Shown here: positions 45,795-55,394 of the stretch, piece by piece
Layout: each line of letters begins with the position of its first letter
Position numbering within the stretch: the stretch's first letter is position 1
Origin: Bacillota bacterium
GTDB taxonomy: Bacteria; Bacillota; Clostridia; Lachnospirales; Lachnospiraceae
DNA: 64,000 bases
NCBI GenBank assembly: GCA_023435895.1
Contig: JAEZLH010000027.1
Span: forward strand, 310,001-374,000
Reading direction: 5' to 3'
Translations under genes and position numbers: made by a program
Notes under the pieces: model-generated
What the model saw: only the letters and a program-made list of their open reading frames with translations
Databases searched by the model: none
Told to the model about the DNA's origin: nothing

Positions 45795-46910
45795 ATGGCA
45801 ACAAAAAATCAACATTATGTTCCTAAGGTTTACCTAAAAGCATGGGAAACAATTGTGGTTTCAAAGAGGGAACCTAAGAAACCATTCCAGGGTGTATATT
45901 ATTATGAAAAAGATGCGTTGGAAACAGGTGATGGTAGAAATAGAGACACTATCCTTTATCTACCTCGATTATATAATATAAATTCAAATCTGTTTTTTAT
46001 GATAGATAAATACTCAAAGATTCAAGAAGATGTGATTAATCAAGTCATAACCAAATTGAAAGACAGAAAAGTTGATACATTTTTTCAGGGTAATCAACTG
46101 AAAGTCTTTTCAGATTTTGCAGACAACTTTTATGCCCTTGATGCTTGGGAGTTTATACATCATGAGAGACCGGGAGATACAGTAAGCAAAAAAAAGATAA
46201 TCAATGAGATTTGTGATATAAACAGTTATGTAATAGAAAATGCATTCGATAATCTAGTGGAAAGCAAATGGGAGGAGAGAGTCCAAAAGTTCATTGATTT
46301 GATGGAAAAAACAGTACCGATTAATGGGATTGATGGTTTGAGAGAAATTGACAAAGCTATGGTTTTAAGTGTAGTAGAGATGGTGATATATCTAATCTGT
46401 AGGAATCCTGAGTTTGATTTTAATGGGTTGCTGCCAAAAGTAGTTGATTGTTTTACAGCATACCTACCAAATGCAGAAGACGATTCTAAATCTGCTTTAA
46501 TAAAAGATGAATTCAAAAAAAGTCAAGAGGATGCTGTATGGTTAGGTGAACTTTATAATGGTTTATTTAGGGTTTCGCGAGGTTATTTTCATTTATTAAA
46601 GCAAACAGCACAAAGTGATTTACAACTTATACTTTATAAGTGTTATGAGAACGATGGGAGTTTCTTAACTTCTGATAAACCAGCATTTGAAAATAGGTCA
46701 AAAGTATATGCTGAAAATTATAATGCAATCTATTGCCCGATTTCTCCCAAGTACTTATTATTTATGGGAACAGGGGAGAAGCACAGCCTAAATAAAGTGG
46801 ATTTTAGAATGGCTGATAATAATGTAATAAGAACGTTTAATCGGATTATACTGAATAATTCAACCAAGGTGATAATTTCAGACAAAAAACATCTAGGATA
46901 CATTCTTTAA
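45795..46910 (+). CDS. DUF4238 family protein
   Basis: 371 residues from ATG 45795, seven bases after GGAGAGG; the in-frame ATG at 45789 is too close. It opens MATKNQHYVPKVYLKAWE, the QHYVPQ.YLK motif that defines DUF4238, and has the later FLTSDKPAF and YCPISPKYLLFMG blocks. Family function is unknown, though members often sit in defence neighbourhoods. It lies 15 bases after AbiH, so the two are probably co-transcribed. Confidence 0.85.
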   Translation: MATKNQHYVPKVYLKAWETIVVSKREPKKPFQGVYYYEKDALETGDGRNRDTILYLPRLYNINSNLFFMIDKYSKIQEDVINQVITKLKDRKVDTFFQGNQLKVFSDFADNFYALDAWEFIHHERPGDTVSKKKIINEICDINSYVIENAFDNLVESKWEERVQKFIDLMEKTVPINGIDGLREIDKAMVLSVVEMVIYLICRNPEFDFNGLLPKVVDCFTAYLPNAEDDSKSALIKDEFKKSQEDAVWLGELYNGLFRVSRGYFHLLKQTAQSDLQLILYKCYENDGSFLTSDKPAFENRSKVYAENYNAIYCPISPKYLLFMGTGEKHSLNKVDFRMADNNVIRTFNRIILNNSTKVIISDKKHLGYIL

Positions 46911-47027
46911 TTAAGTAATAGTAATTTGTAAAACATTTGCTAGAATAATTAGTCAGATTGTTCCCGTTCTTATGTAACAATTAGAAAGGTATCATTGAGT
47001 TTGGGCAGATACTTATGAGGAGGGTCT

Positions 47028-48224
47028 ATGAAATTCTTAGATAAACTTAAAGCAAGAAGAAAAATGAAGATTTACAATAATGCATATAAAAGGGCAGAGA
47101 TTATTCCTATCACAATGCCAGAGATAACTGCACTTGTCGAAGCTGGGGAGTATAGAAAAGTTAGTATCGACAATAAATTTGCTCATGGTAATTCACTTTT
47201 GCAATTAATACCTACTGCTGGGAACTTAAACTTGAAGGGTAAAGTTGATGCAGATAAAGCAGGAGATTTGTATAGATTATCAGTAAAAAGTAATGGGTTA
47301 GTCCCCTATCAATATAAAGAGGGTTCTTATGGGACTATGGTTCGAAATTCAAGTAATACTCCTATCGAAGCCCATGTTAAGTATGACAAAGTAGAAGCTG
47401 AAGATATTCCCACCAGGATAACATCGGCAAACTTAGGCTTTACTTTCTTTTCATTGATGTCATATGCCACAGGGCAGTATTTTATGAAACAGAACAATGA
47501 GAAACTGTGTGAGATATTAGAGGGTATTAATGAAGTAAAAGCATTTCTCGATTATGAAGTTCTGTCTGAAATAGAAGCAGATTATAATTTCCTTAATGAT
47601 GCTGTAAATCATCAGGCAGATTTTAATATAGAATTACATAAAGCCTATTTGGCGAATATCTTAGCAACTAAGAAAAATATTGATAAGGATTTGATTATGA
47701 CGAGACATATGATAGAAAGGGTAGGTCAAAAGGTTTCGGAGCGAGATAAAAAGGATGTGATATCGAGAAATTCTGAGAAATTAATTGAGCTTGCTTTCCG
47801 ATACAAATTACTATCAGATTTATATATGGTTGCAAGTCTTTTGGAAGTATCTTATTCGGGTAGTACTTCCTCGGACTTCTTAAAGATCCAAAAAGAAGAT
47901 ATTGATAAAAAAGCATTTGAATGTATGCTAGTTATAAATCAAGCATTAGGCCAGCAAGAAGAACTATATAAATCAGCGAAGACTTTACAGTATTCGAAAG
48001 TAAAGCATGTTTTGGATTGTAATTGGTTTAGTAATAAGTATTCCGAGAAGAATGCCTTACATATAGGAAACCAGATAAACAACATAAAAGGGTTAGTCAA
48101 TGCCGAAGAGCACAGTGAAAAACTTAAAGGTTACTCAGAATTATTACTTACACTTGATATGCTACATAATCGCACCATTGATGTTGTAGTGGGTAATGAT
48201 TGCTTGTACTTAAAGAGTAATTAG
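47028..48224 (+). CDS. Unrecognised protein in the AbiH cluster
   Basis: 398 residues, soluble, with no membrane segment. It starts MKFLDKLKARRKMKIYNNAYKRAEIIPITMPE. The central part is helical and charged (INEVKAFLDYEVLSEIEADYNFLNDAVNHQADFN, ATKKNIDKDLIMTRHMIERVGQKVSERDKK), possibly coiled coil. No catalytic motif or known family. Start fixed by GAGGAGGG. A 117-base spacer separates it from DUF4238, so it may have its own promoter. Confidence 0.6.
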   Translation: MKFLDKLKARRKMKIYNNAYKRAEIIPITMPEITALVEAGEYRKVSIDNKFAHGNSLLQLIPTAGNLNLKGKVDADKAGDLYRLSVKSNGLVPYQYKEGSYGTMVRNSSNTPIEAHVKYDKVEAEDIPTRITSANLGFTFFSLMSYATGQYFMKQNNEKLCEILEGINEVKAFLDYEVLSEIEADYNFLNDAVNHQADFNIELHKAYLANILATKKNIDKDLIMTRHMIERVGQKVSERDKKDVISRNSEKLIELAFRYKLLSDLYMVASLLEVSYSGSTSSDFLKIQKEDIDKKAFECMLVINQALGQQEELYKSAKTLQYSKVKHVLDCNWFSNKYSEKNALHIGNQINNIKGLVNAEEHSEKLKGYSELLLTLDMLHNRTIDVVVGNDCLYLKSN

Positions 48225-48269
48225 CAGCAACTATATTTGCTATTGAATGGTAATGAGGGAGATATATTT

Positions 48270-48737
48270 ATGTATGAGAAATATGATATTAAAGAAATAA
48301 GGTTCTTGCCGATGAGCGACAAAGAATTTACAATCGTAGATAATGCCAGAGAGTACCTAAGGTATCAATTACCCAAGGAAGAAGATGGAGCATATTGGTA
48401 TCAAACTAAAGGTATTGATGCAGAAGGAGATATTTTAGTGTTGTTCCGAATCCAAAGCCAAATCATAGGTGTTGGTATTTTTAAGGAAAGAGTAAAGAAC
48501 AAACCAGGTGTGGTATATAAAAGTGGTGGCTTTGAGTATCATGGTAAAAATGTATTTTATCCGGATACTATCTTTAATATAGAGCCGATTACTTTAAAGG
48601 AATATCAGGAGATAGATAGTGATTTGATGAGCTTTAACCAGAGTATCAAGAAAACCGACATCATATATTTGCATGAGGTCTTATCTCTTGTCAAAGAAAA
48701 GTGGATAGCTTATGAGGGGATTATTCGTAAACGGTAA
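48270..48737 (+). CDS. Unrecognised small protein in the AbiH cluster
   Basis: 155 residues from ATG 48270 (GAGGGAG upstream); the open frame extends back to 48237 without a site. Soluble, starting MYEKYDIKEIRFLPMSDKEFTIVDNAREYL, then YWYQTKGIDAEGDILVLFRIQSQIIGVGIFKERV. The last part suggests a small barrel (PUA/EVE- or SRA-like in rhythm), but this is a guess. It lies 45 bases after the previous gene and just before the left end of an IS element. Confidence 0.55.
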   Translation: MYEKYDIKEIRFLPMSDKEFTIVDNAREYLRYQLPKEEDGAYWYQTKGIDAEGDILVLFRIQSQIIGVGIFKERVKNKPGVVYKSGGFEYHGKNVFYPDTIFNIEPITLKEYQEIDSDLMSFNQSIKKTDIIYLHEVLSLVKEKWIAYEGIIRKR

Positions 48738-48751
48738 ACCGGTTCTTTGGG

Positions 48752-50232
48752 AGTGTCCCAAAGTTTGTGTAAACCTTCAAACTGATGTAAAATAAAATTA
48801 TCAGTTTGGAGGTTTTATTTTATGGCAAAGAGAAGAAGGGACGAATCTCCCGAAAGACAAGCACTACGCGAAATGGTTAATGGGTATCTGAAAGAAAATC
48901 CGGTTACGAATGGAGTGGATGTCAATGCTCTTATGAGAGAAATGATGTCAATTATCCTGGAAGGTAGTCTGGATGGTGAAATGGATGAGGAACTGGGGTA
49001 CTCCAAGTATGATTTCCGCAATAAAGAAACAGATAACAGCAGAAATAGATATAACACAAAAACATTACATACTAGTTACGGCGACATGGAACTGGACGTC
49101 CATCGAGACCGAAATGGGGAGTTCGAGCCTAAAATCGTTAAGAAATATCAAAACACCCTAACATAGGATATGGAGGAAAAAATCATATCCATGTATGCCA
49201 AAGGAATGACAACCGGAGATATTGAGAGCCATATGCAGGAGCTTTATGGGGTAGATATTTCAGACAGTACCATAAGCAGAATTACTGATAAAATACTCCC
49301 TATCGTAAAGGAATGGCAGGAACGACCGTTGGAAGAAATATATGCAGTGGTATTCATGGATGCTATACATTTTCACGTCAGAAGCGAAGGATGAATTATA
49401 AAAAAAGCTGTCTATATAGCCATTGGTATTGATATGAGCGGACGCAAAGATGTACTTGGTATGTACGTTGGAGAAAATGAAAGTGCGAAATTCTGGCTTT
49501 CTACCATGAATGGTTTAAAGAATCGTGGAGTGAGAGATATACTAATCGCATGTGTAGATGGTTTGACAGGATTTCCTCAGGCTATTGATGCGGTCTTTCC
49601 CAAAACAGAAATTCAACAATATATTATTCATCAAATCCGAAATACAACAAAGTTTGTATCCTATAAAGATATCAAGACCCTCATGGTTGATTTAAAACGT
49701 GTGTATGCGGCACCAACGGAAGATATCGCATTAAACGAACTGGATTCGTTTGATGAAAAGTGGGGAGGAAAATACCCTAAAATAGCAAAGTCTTGGAGGG
49801 ACAGCTGGGTTAACCTTTCAACATATTTCAAATATCCCGAAGCTGTTCGCAGGCTTATCTATACCACAAATGCCATAGAAGGTTTTAACCGGCAGCTCCG
49901 AAAAGTTACCAAAAGCAAAACCGTATTTCCCACAGATGACAGTCTTCTGAAAATGCTGTATCTAGCCACGATGGACATTACGAAAAAATGGACTGGACAC
50001 CGTCAGGACTGGGGACAGATTCACTCCCAGTTGGAGATATTCTTTGAAGAGAGGTTATCCTAAAGCATATAAACCAAGGTACTAAAACTGCCTAAGGGGA
50101 GTTTTACTTGACAACCCCATAAACAGATTTATAATACAAGCATGGGCAAGATCCACTGAATAACGGCCTTGCCCATAAATTACTACTTAAATTTTATATC
50201 AGTTTTGAGTTTACACGGACTTTGAAACGGTC
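48752..50232 (+). mobile_element. IS256-family element (degenerate)
   Basis: An imperfect terminal inverted repeat is visible: the left end (about 48752-48793, containing CAAAGTTTGTGTAAACC and ACTGATGTAAAAT) matches the complement of the right end (about 50190-50232, ATTTTATATCAGTTTTGAG and TTTACACGGACTTTG). It encloses one IS256-type transposase frame. No flanking target duplication could be seen by eye, which suggests an old insertion. The right non-coding part includes a 9-bp hairpin (50142-50150/50168-50176). Confidence 0.75.
48822..50063 (+). pseudogene. IS256-family transposase with two in-frame stops
   Basis: One continuous frame of 413 sense codons is broken by TAG at 49164-49166 and TGA at 49392-49394. 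Everything else looks like an intact Mutator-type transposase: DGEMDEELGYSKYD, YGDMELDVHRDRNGEFEPKIVKKYQ, AVVFMDAIHFHVRSEG, ACVDGLTGFPQAI, YTTNAIEGFNRQLRKVTKS. The DDE residues (Asp in FMDAIH, Asp in CVDGLTG, Glu in NAIEGF) are all present but split. CAG to TAG and CGA to TGA would each restore the common sequence, two C-to-T changes. The element is probably immobile unless helped in trans. Confidence 0.9.
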
Positions 50233-50307
50233 TCTATATCGACGATTCCAACATCAGTGGATCTAATTTGAAATTGAGCTTTTAATATATGAAAACTTGA
50301 GGTATAG

Positions 50308-50342
50308 CCTTGGAATCTAAAATTCCATACTAGATTCCAAGG
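50308..50342 (-). terminator. Hairpin downstream of the recombinase gene
   Basis: Perfect 12-bp inverted repeat, CCTTGGAATCTA (50308-50319) and TAGATTCCAAGG (50331-50342), 20 bases after the leftward stop. No T-run follows, so termination is not certain. Confidence 0.5.
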
Positions 50343-50362
50343 TGGAGTTAAATATTATGGAT

Positions 50363-51463
50363 TTATGGAATCTTATTTACCTCAGAAATATTATTCTCTA
50401 TGTATTTTAGCTCATCCTTCTCCCTCAACTTAACAACCTTCGCAGCACTACGTCTGCGTTCATCCTCAATCGCTGCATAGTGCTTTTTCGTGGTATTTAC
50501 ATCCTTATGTCCCAGAACATCCGCAACCAGATAAATATCCCCAGTTTCCCTATAAAGGGTTGTACCATACGTGCTTCGAAGCTTGTGGGGAGTAATTTTT
50601 TTAAGCTTAGTAACAACGGATGAATATTTTTTCACCAAATTCTCTACAGAGCGTACATTGATGCGCTTTAACTGCATGGAAAGGAAGAGGGCATTGGTAT
50701 GACCTTCGCAGGGAACCATTTGATTACGCTCCTGGAGATAGTCAAGGATGGCTTCCCGAACCTCTTCTCCAAAATATATAATAACTTCATAGCCACCCTT
50801 TCTTCTAATCTTGATTCCATTATTCTCAAAATCCACATCATTAATATCAAGTCCCACGCATTCTGACACACGAATACCGGTTCCTAGTAATAGAGTCATT
50901 AAGGCCAGATCACGGAGCTTTGTTTTTTCGTGATATTTCTGTTGCTTTGGAGTCATGTTCTCAGCGCTCTCCACCTCATCCAATAACTTTACCACTTCGT
51001 CAATATCCAAGCGGATAATCGCCTTTTCATGCAGCTTCGGTACGTTGATGAGAGAAGCGGGATTGGTCTGAATCATTTCTTTTTTGTAATAATAGCTGTA
51101 GAAGCTGCGAAGCGATACTAACTTCCGTTTCTTTCCGTTCTCAGTATTAAGACGATCCTTTTCTTCGGAGCGGTAGTAGCTTAAGTAGTCAAGATATTCT
51201 TCTATATCAATGGGTTTTAATTGATCTAAGAAATCCACTTTGATTTCTTTGATCGGGGTATTCTTTAATAATGGGTTGGATTTTGACAAAAATTCAAAAA
51301 AGACTCCCAAATCGTAGGCATAAGCGATACGGGTAAGGGAGGAGGTAGTCGGTTCAATTCCTCGGAAGAAATTCTTGCAAAAGCTCGGAAGCTCCTCTAA
51401 GAGTTTTCGAAGACGCTCTGTATTGTCTATATTTAATTGTTCGTGATAGTTTTTCTCTAGCAT
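50363..51463 (-). CDS. Tyrosine recombinase (XerC/D-like integrase)
   Basis: 366 residues. An N-terminal SAM-like core-binding domain (about 20-150) and a C-terminal catalytic domain with LLGTGIRVSECVGL (Arg I), HKLRSTYGT (His-x-x-Arg) and LGHKDVNTTKKHYA (His, then Tyr nucleophile). It catalyses site-specific recombination through a 3'-phosphotyrosine. Proteins of this length are common single chromosomal genes in Lachnospiraceae, so a housekeeping role is as likely as a mobile one. No integron-specific insertion was recognised. Start fixed by GGGGGT five bases before the ATG. Confidence 0.9.
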   Translation of the reverse strand: MLEKNYHEQLNIDNTERLRKLLEELPSFCKNFFRGIEPTTSSLTRIAYAYDLGVFFEFLSKSNPLLKNTPIKEIKVDFLDQLKPIDIEEYLDYLSYYRSEEKDRLNTENGKKRKLVSLRSFYSYYYKKEMIQTNPASLINVPKLHEKAIIRLDIDEVVKLLDEVESAENMTPKQQKYHEKTKLRDLALMTLLLGTGIRVSECVGLDINDVDFENNGIKIRRKGGYEVIIYFGEEVREAILDYLQERNQMVPCEGHTNALFLSMQLKRINVRSVENLVKKYSSVVTKLKKITPHKLRSTYGTTLYRETGDIYLVADVLGHKDVNTTKKHYAAIEDERRRSAAKVVKLREKDELKYIENNISEVNKIP

Positions 51464-52320
51464 GGTTTACCCCCGATAATTTATGTATTCTCTTTTTGTT
51501 TAACCATCCACTGGGCAAGCATTTTACGAAACCCTTAATATCTTGTTCTTCCACTTAAATTAGTAAGCGAATTAAGGTGATGTCAGCCTGCTTAAGGTAG
51601 GTGACAGAAGAGAAGCAATGAAATCTTCCTTCATAGAATAGAGATATCATACAGTCCTTTTCACTTGACACGCCAATGATGATTTTCTTGTTATCTACTT
51701 CTTATATAATAATATTATCAAATGCTCTATCTGGTAAGTTGAGTAATTGTTAAAGCTTCATTATTATTTTCAGCACTTTCGTACATGAAATAATCCTTCC
51801 ATAATATTTGTCATTATATCATATTTTTTCTAAAGAGAAAACTACTTATGTCAAGTCAACGCGTAGATGACTCGTAGAATCAATGCTTACAAAAAAGTAA
51901 AATAATAGGATATACTCCATAATGAAAGAAAATTTAGAATAAGAAAAAACTAGATGTAAAACTAGACTAGATAGATTTGATCTAAATCTGCACTGTTCTA
52001 TTTGAGTAGTATATAAGTACTATTTCTTGTAACAACTCATCCCTAGATTTAATAAGGTAAGCCAAAGAAAAGTAGTGAATGAGATACCCATATATCTATA
52101 TTTATGAATGCGTAATCCCCTTAAAAGTGACTATAATAAAGCATTTGCGAATAAAAGGATAAATCTATTTCTTCTACTCTTCCAGACATTATATTGTGAA
52201 TTTCTACGTAATTCACATTTTTATGATATGACACAATTTTAACATGATATGACACATTTTTAACATGATTTAACACTAATGTAATATCTATGAATGATGT
52301 AATGGGAGGAACTTACACTT
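51464..52320. other. Long intergenic region with 21-bp repeats at its right end
   Basis: About 855 AT-rich bases with no gene longer than about 40 codons that looks real. It should hold the recombinase promoter on the left and the amidase promoter on the right. Three tandem 21-bp repeats occupy 52223-52285. A site GGGAGGA at about 52304 precedes the amidase ATG. Confidence 0.5.
52223..52285 (+). repeat. Three tandem 21-bp repeats upstream of the amidase gene
   Basis: Units at 52223-52243, 52244-52264 and 52265-52285, each starting ATGAT and containing (A/T)GACAC or AACAC. The first two differ at a single base; the third is more divergent. They end 36 bases before the amidase start, where a regulator could bind. 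Confidence 0.85.
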
Positions 52321-54960
52321 ATGATAAAAATATGTACAACCTATACTTTAGATTCAGGAATAAGAAGGGGTCAGAAACTCTTGATAAAAATAACCGCTTT
52401 TTTCTTTCTTTTTCTTTTCATTTCATGGCTTTTCAATACTCCGGTACAAGCCTCTGCCGGACTGAAATTATATTATTATTCGAATAATAAAACAACGAAC
52501 TATACGGATAAACAGGTGAAGGTAACCTGTAACAATATAACAACTAGCAAAGGAGATACACCTGGTATTTTGGTAAGTGGGGTCTCCATGCAACCTTATG
52601 ATGACATTTTTAAGAATTCCATTATTGCTGCGGATTGCACTTATGATGAGAAGAGCGGCAATATTACCATATCCAAATACGGTAATAAGATTTCTATCAA
52701 AATAGGAAGCAAAACCGCCACGGTCAACAACAAAAAATATACACTAACGGTAGCACCGATGAAGGTAAAATATGTTTCTGCCAATAAAATTAAGATTCTC
52801 GTTCCTTCCAAGTTTATATCCACTAATTTAGGACTGGGATATACTTGGTATAAAGACAAAAGTATAGTCGCAATCGTTAAGAGTACAATACTGATTTCCA
52901 TCAATGATGGTGCAAAATACGAATATAGCGGTGCCAAGGTTCAAACTACACTGGATGGTAAGGCAATCAACAGTTCCACGATGCCGGGAATTATTATAAA
53001 CAATACCGCTTTACTGCGCGCCAGATTGGTTTTTGAGGATTCGTCAATTAAAGCAAAGTATGTATTTGACTCCAAGACGGGTAAAATCACCTTAAGTAAA
53101 GGTAAGAATACGGTAGTTATGACCATAGGCAGTAAGACCGCATATTTAAATAATGTTAAGAAAACCCTAACCAATGCTCCGGTATTGGTTACGAATTATC
53201 AAGATGGTATTACCTATGTCATGGTACCCGGTAGTTTTACCGCTACAAGCCTCGGTTATCAATATAAGTGGAATAATGCAAAAATCACCTCGGAACTGGT
53301 TAGTGGTAAGAATCAGGAGGAACCGGAGTTGGGGGATTCAGGGGATGTGACAGACAGCGGAATAATATTAAAGCAATGGGCGGCAAAAGCAGGCAGTTAT
53401 GTGATGCCAAGCGGAATACATTCCATAAACTCTTCCTCATCAAAAAGCGGCAAGCTGAATAATTTTTACAAGGATACTAATTCTGGGAAGCCCAATAATG
53501 AAACTTTTATTTTTGCAGCTTCCACAGCATTTTCAAAGATATCTACCTCATCCTCCGGTAAGAAACTTATAATTAATGCGGATAAGATTACCTGTACCAA
53601 TGGTTCTCAAAATTTCAAGGATTCACAGAGCGCATTGATTAGCTCCATAAAGACTTCAAAAATGAGTACAGGTTCTTCCATAGAGTTAAATTTAAAACAA
53701 GATTATTGTCAGTATGATTTAAAGCTTTCTTCTAATAAGCAGATGCTTCTTGTAACCATTTATACTAATTCACTAATTAGCGCATATATCGGTACGAATA
53801 AAGAATATGAGTATTTGGTTGTAGATGGTGTGAATTCCTTACATGCAGGGGTGTCCGATCAAAACAATACGATTACTATCACAGTTCCGGATTGTGTGAT
53901 TTCGATTGATAAATTCCTTGGAGATATTACGGGGTCAAAGTATATCAAGAAGGTGAACGCAACTACGGTGAATGGTGATAGCAAGATTACATTGACCATG
54001 CAACCGGGATATGAAAAGAATGTAGTACAGGAAGGGAAGAAGCTAAAGTTAATACTTTGCCCATCGAAGTTACCATCGGTACCGGATAAATCAAAATATG
54101 AAATCGTGATTCCGTTGCCTGCTAATGTAAATGCCAGTGCGATTACCAATGAAGATTTCTATTATAAGAATTACTTTGTAATCAGAATGGATGGAGATCA
54201 GCGCAGTTATTATAAAAGTCATTCTATTAAGAATTCATCAAAAGCAGTAACATCAATTTCTTATAACACCTATACAGGTGGTAAGACAGAAATAAAGATA
54301 AATACTTCGAAAATTCAAGGCTATGAATTGGCAACGGATGGACAGAACTTATATGTTAATGTGGGAAATCCGAATGAGATTTATAAGAACATCGTAGTTC
54401 TTGACCCGGGACATGGAGGAGCCGCTGCAGGTGCCACAAAGGGCTCCAATTATGAGAAGAATATTAACTTTAATATCTTATATACCGTTGGTAAGAAATA
54501 TTTTGACAAAGATCCTTCCAAGTTAAAGGTGTATTATACCAGAACTTCAGATTGTGATATATCCTTGGATGATCGTGCAGCATTTGCCGCTAAGGTGGGT
54601 GCGGATCTGTTTGTTAGCTTACATATGAATTCTGCACCTAATGCACCAACTGCAAAGGGAACGGAGGTCTATTATTCTTCTAATAATAATAAGCCGAATA
54701 AGTCCGGTCTTACCAGTAAAACACTTGCATCAGCAATGGTGAGTAATTTGAGTGGCGCACTTGGTACCACAAATCGTGGGGTACGAGAAGCTGCCTTTGT
54801 TGTAACAAAGAAAAACACGGTTCCTGCTATTTTGATTGAGTTGGGTTTTATCTCAAATACCACCGATTTATCCATGATGAATGATGCAAAGAAGCAAGCT
54901 TGTGCCGCACAGACGATTTATAATACCTTAGTGGATATCTTCAAAAAATATCCAGGTTGA
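52321..54960 (+). CDS. Secreted N-acetylmuramoyl-L-alanine amidase (Amidase_3) with repeat and AMIN-like domains
   Basis: 879 residues. A signal peptide (ITAFFFLFLFISWLFNTPVQASA, about 23-48) is followed by two copper-amine-oxidase-N-like repeats (about 50-190 and 195-330; SKYTFD.KTGKITL.KG pattern), a linker, an AMIN-like beta region (about 460-680) and a C-terminal Amidase_3 domain (about 690-878). Zinc ligands are visible in VLDPGHGG, NYEKNINF and LFVSLHMNS, and the catalytic Glu in AILIELGFISN. It cleaves the amide between MurNAc and the stem peptide, probably in cell separation, sporulation or wall turnover. It converges on a YkuD gene 16 bases downstream. Confidence 0.9.
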   Translation: MIKICTTYTLDSGIRRGQKLLIKITAFFFLFLFISWLFNTPVQASAGLKLYYYSNNKTTNYTDKQVKVTCNNITTSKGDTPGILVSGVSMQPYDDIFKNSIIAADCTYDEKSGNITISKYGNKISIKIGSKTATVNNKKYTLTVAPMKVKYVSANKIKILVPSKFISTNLGLGYTWYKDKSIVAIVKSTILISINDGAKYEYSGAKVQTTLDGKAINSSTMPGIIINNTALLRARLVFEDSSIKAKYVFDSKTGKITLSKGKNTVVMTIGSKTAYLNNVKKTLTNAPVLVTNYQDGITYVMVPGSFTATSLGYQYKWNNAKITSELVSGKNQEEPELGDSGDVTDSGIILKQWAAKAGSYVMPSGIHSINSSSSKSGKLNNFYKDTNSGKPNNETFIFAASTAFSKISTSSSGKKLIINADKITCTNGSQNFKDSQSALISSIKTSKMSTGSSIELNLKQDYCQYDLKLSSNKQMLLVTIYTNSLISAYIGTNKEYEYLVVDGVNSLHAGVSDQNNTITITVPDCVISIDKFLGDITGSKYIKKVNATTVNGDSKITLTMQPGYEKNVVQEGKKLKLILCPSKLPSVPDKSKYEIVIPLPANVNASAITNEDFYYKNYFVIRMDGDQRSYYKSHSIKNSSKAVTSISYNTYTGGKTEIKINTSKIQGYELATDGQNLYVNVGNPNEIYKNIVVLDPGHGGAAAGATKGSNYEKNINFNILYTVGKKYFDKDPSKLKVYYTRTSDCDISLDDRAAFAAKVGADLFVSLHMNSAPNAPTAKGTEVYYSSNNNKPNKSGLTSKTLASAMVSNLSGALGTTNRGVREAAFVVTKKNTVPAILIELGFISNTTDLSMMNDAKKQACAAQTIYNTLVDIFKKYPG

Positions 54961-54976
54961 TTCAAAACTGGGACAG

Positions 54977-55324
54977 TTAATCTTTAATTTCTACCGGCGT
55001 GTTAATGGATAGGAGATTATATAATTCGATCACGTCGGGGTTATACATCCGAATACATCCGTGAGAAACACTCTTTCCGATAGAGGAGGGATTATTTGTA
55101 CCATGGATACCGTAACCGCGGGGTGGAATGTTTAGACCAAGCCATCTCACTCCAAATACCCCACCGGGGTTCATCGCTTTATTAATAATTTTATAAGATC
55201 CGGTTGGTGTTGGAGTAGAAGGTTTGCCAACAGCAACCGGATATTTTTTTAATAATTTATCTTCTTTATATACAGATAGGGAATGTTCTTTGCGATTAAT
55301 TACAACAGAATAAGGGTCGTTCAT
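54977..55324 (-). CDS. Minimal L,D-transpeptidase (YkuD)
   Basis: 115 residues, essentially only the YkuD catalytic domain: SVVINRKEHSLSVYKEDKLLKKYPVAVGK, TPTGSYKI, YGIHGTNNPSSIGKSVSHGCIRM with the catalytic Cys in SHGCIRM. L,D-transpeptidases form 3-3 peptidoglycan links or attach proteins to the wall. No signal peptide or membrane anchor is seen, and no LysM domain, so export is unexplained. B. subtilis YkuD-like spore proteins are a possible parallel. The stop lies 16 bases from the convergent amidase. Confidence 0.85.
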   Translation of the reverse strand: MNDPYSVVINRKEHSLSVYKEDKLLKKYPVAVGKPSTPTPTGSYKIINKAMNPGGVFGVRWLGLNIPPRGYGIHGTNNPSSIGKSVSHGCIRMYNPDVIELYNLLSINTPVEIKD

Positions 55325-55394
55325 AAAATCACCGAAAGAATTGTTTTATTTAAGATATGGCTGCTTTAAGAAAGTGTTCCTATTAGTAGGAGGT

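Noticed and set aside
46958..46976. Boundary-motif copy after the DUF4238 gene
   Set aside because: TTCCCGTTCTTATG shares TTCCCGTT but then needs a two-base insertion to align, and no pairing arm is seen.
27947..49166. Recoding of TAG as a sense codon
   Set aside because: Normal genes in the window end in TAG (for example at 9438 and 10363), so general recoding is unlikely. The in-frame stops are better read as point mutations.
50363..51463. The tyrosine recombinase as integrase of the array
   Set aside because: It is 17 kb from the last clear motif copy, separated by a defence-like cluster and an IS, and resembles recombinases that are single chromosomal genes in this group. Not excluded, but unsupported.
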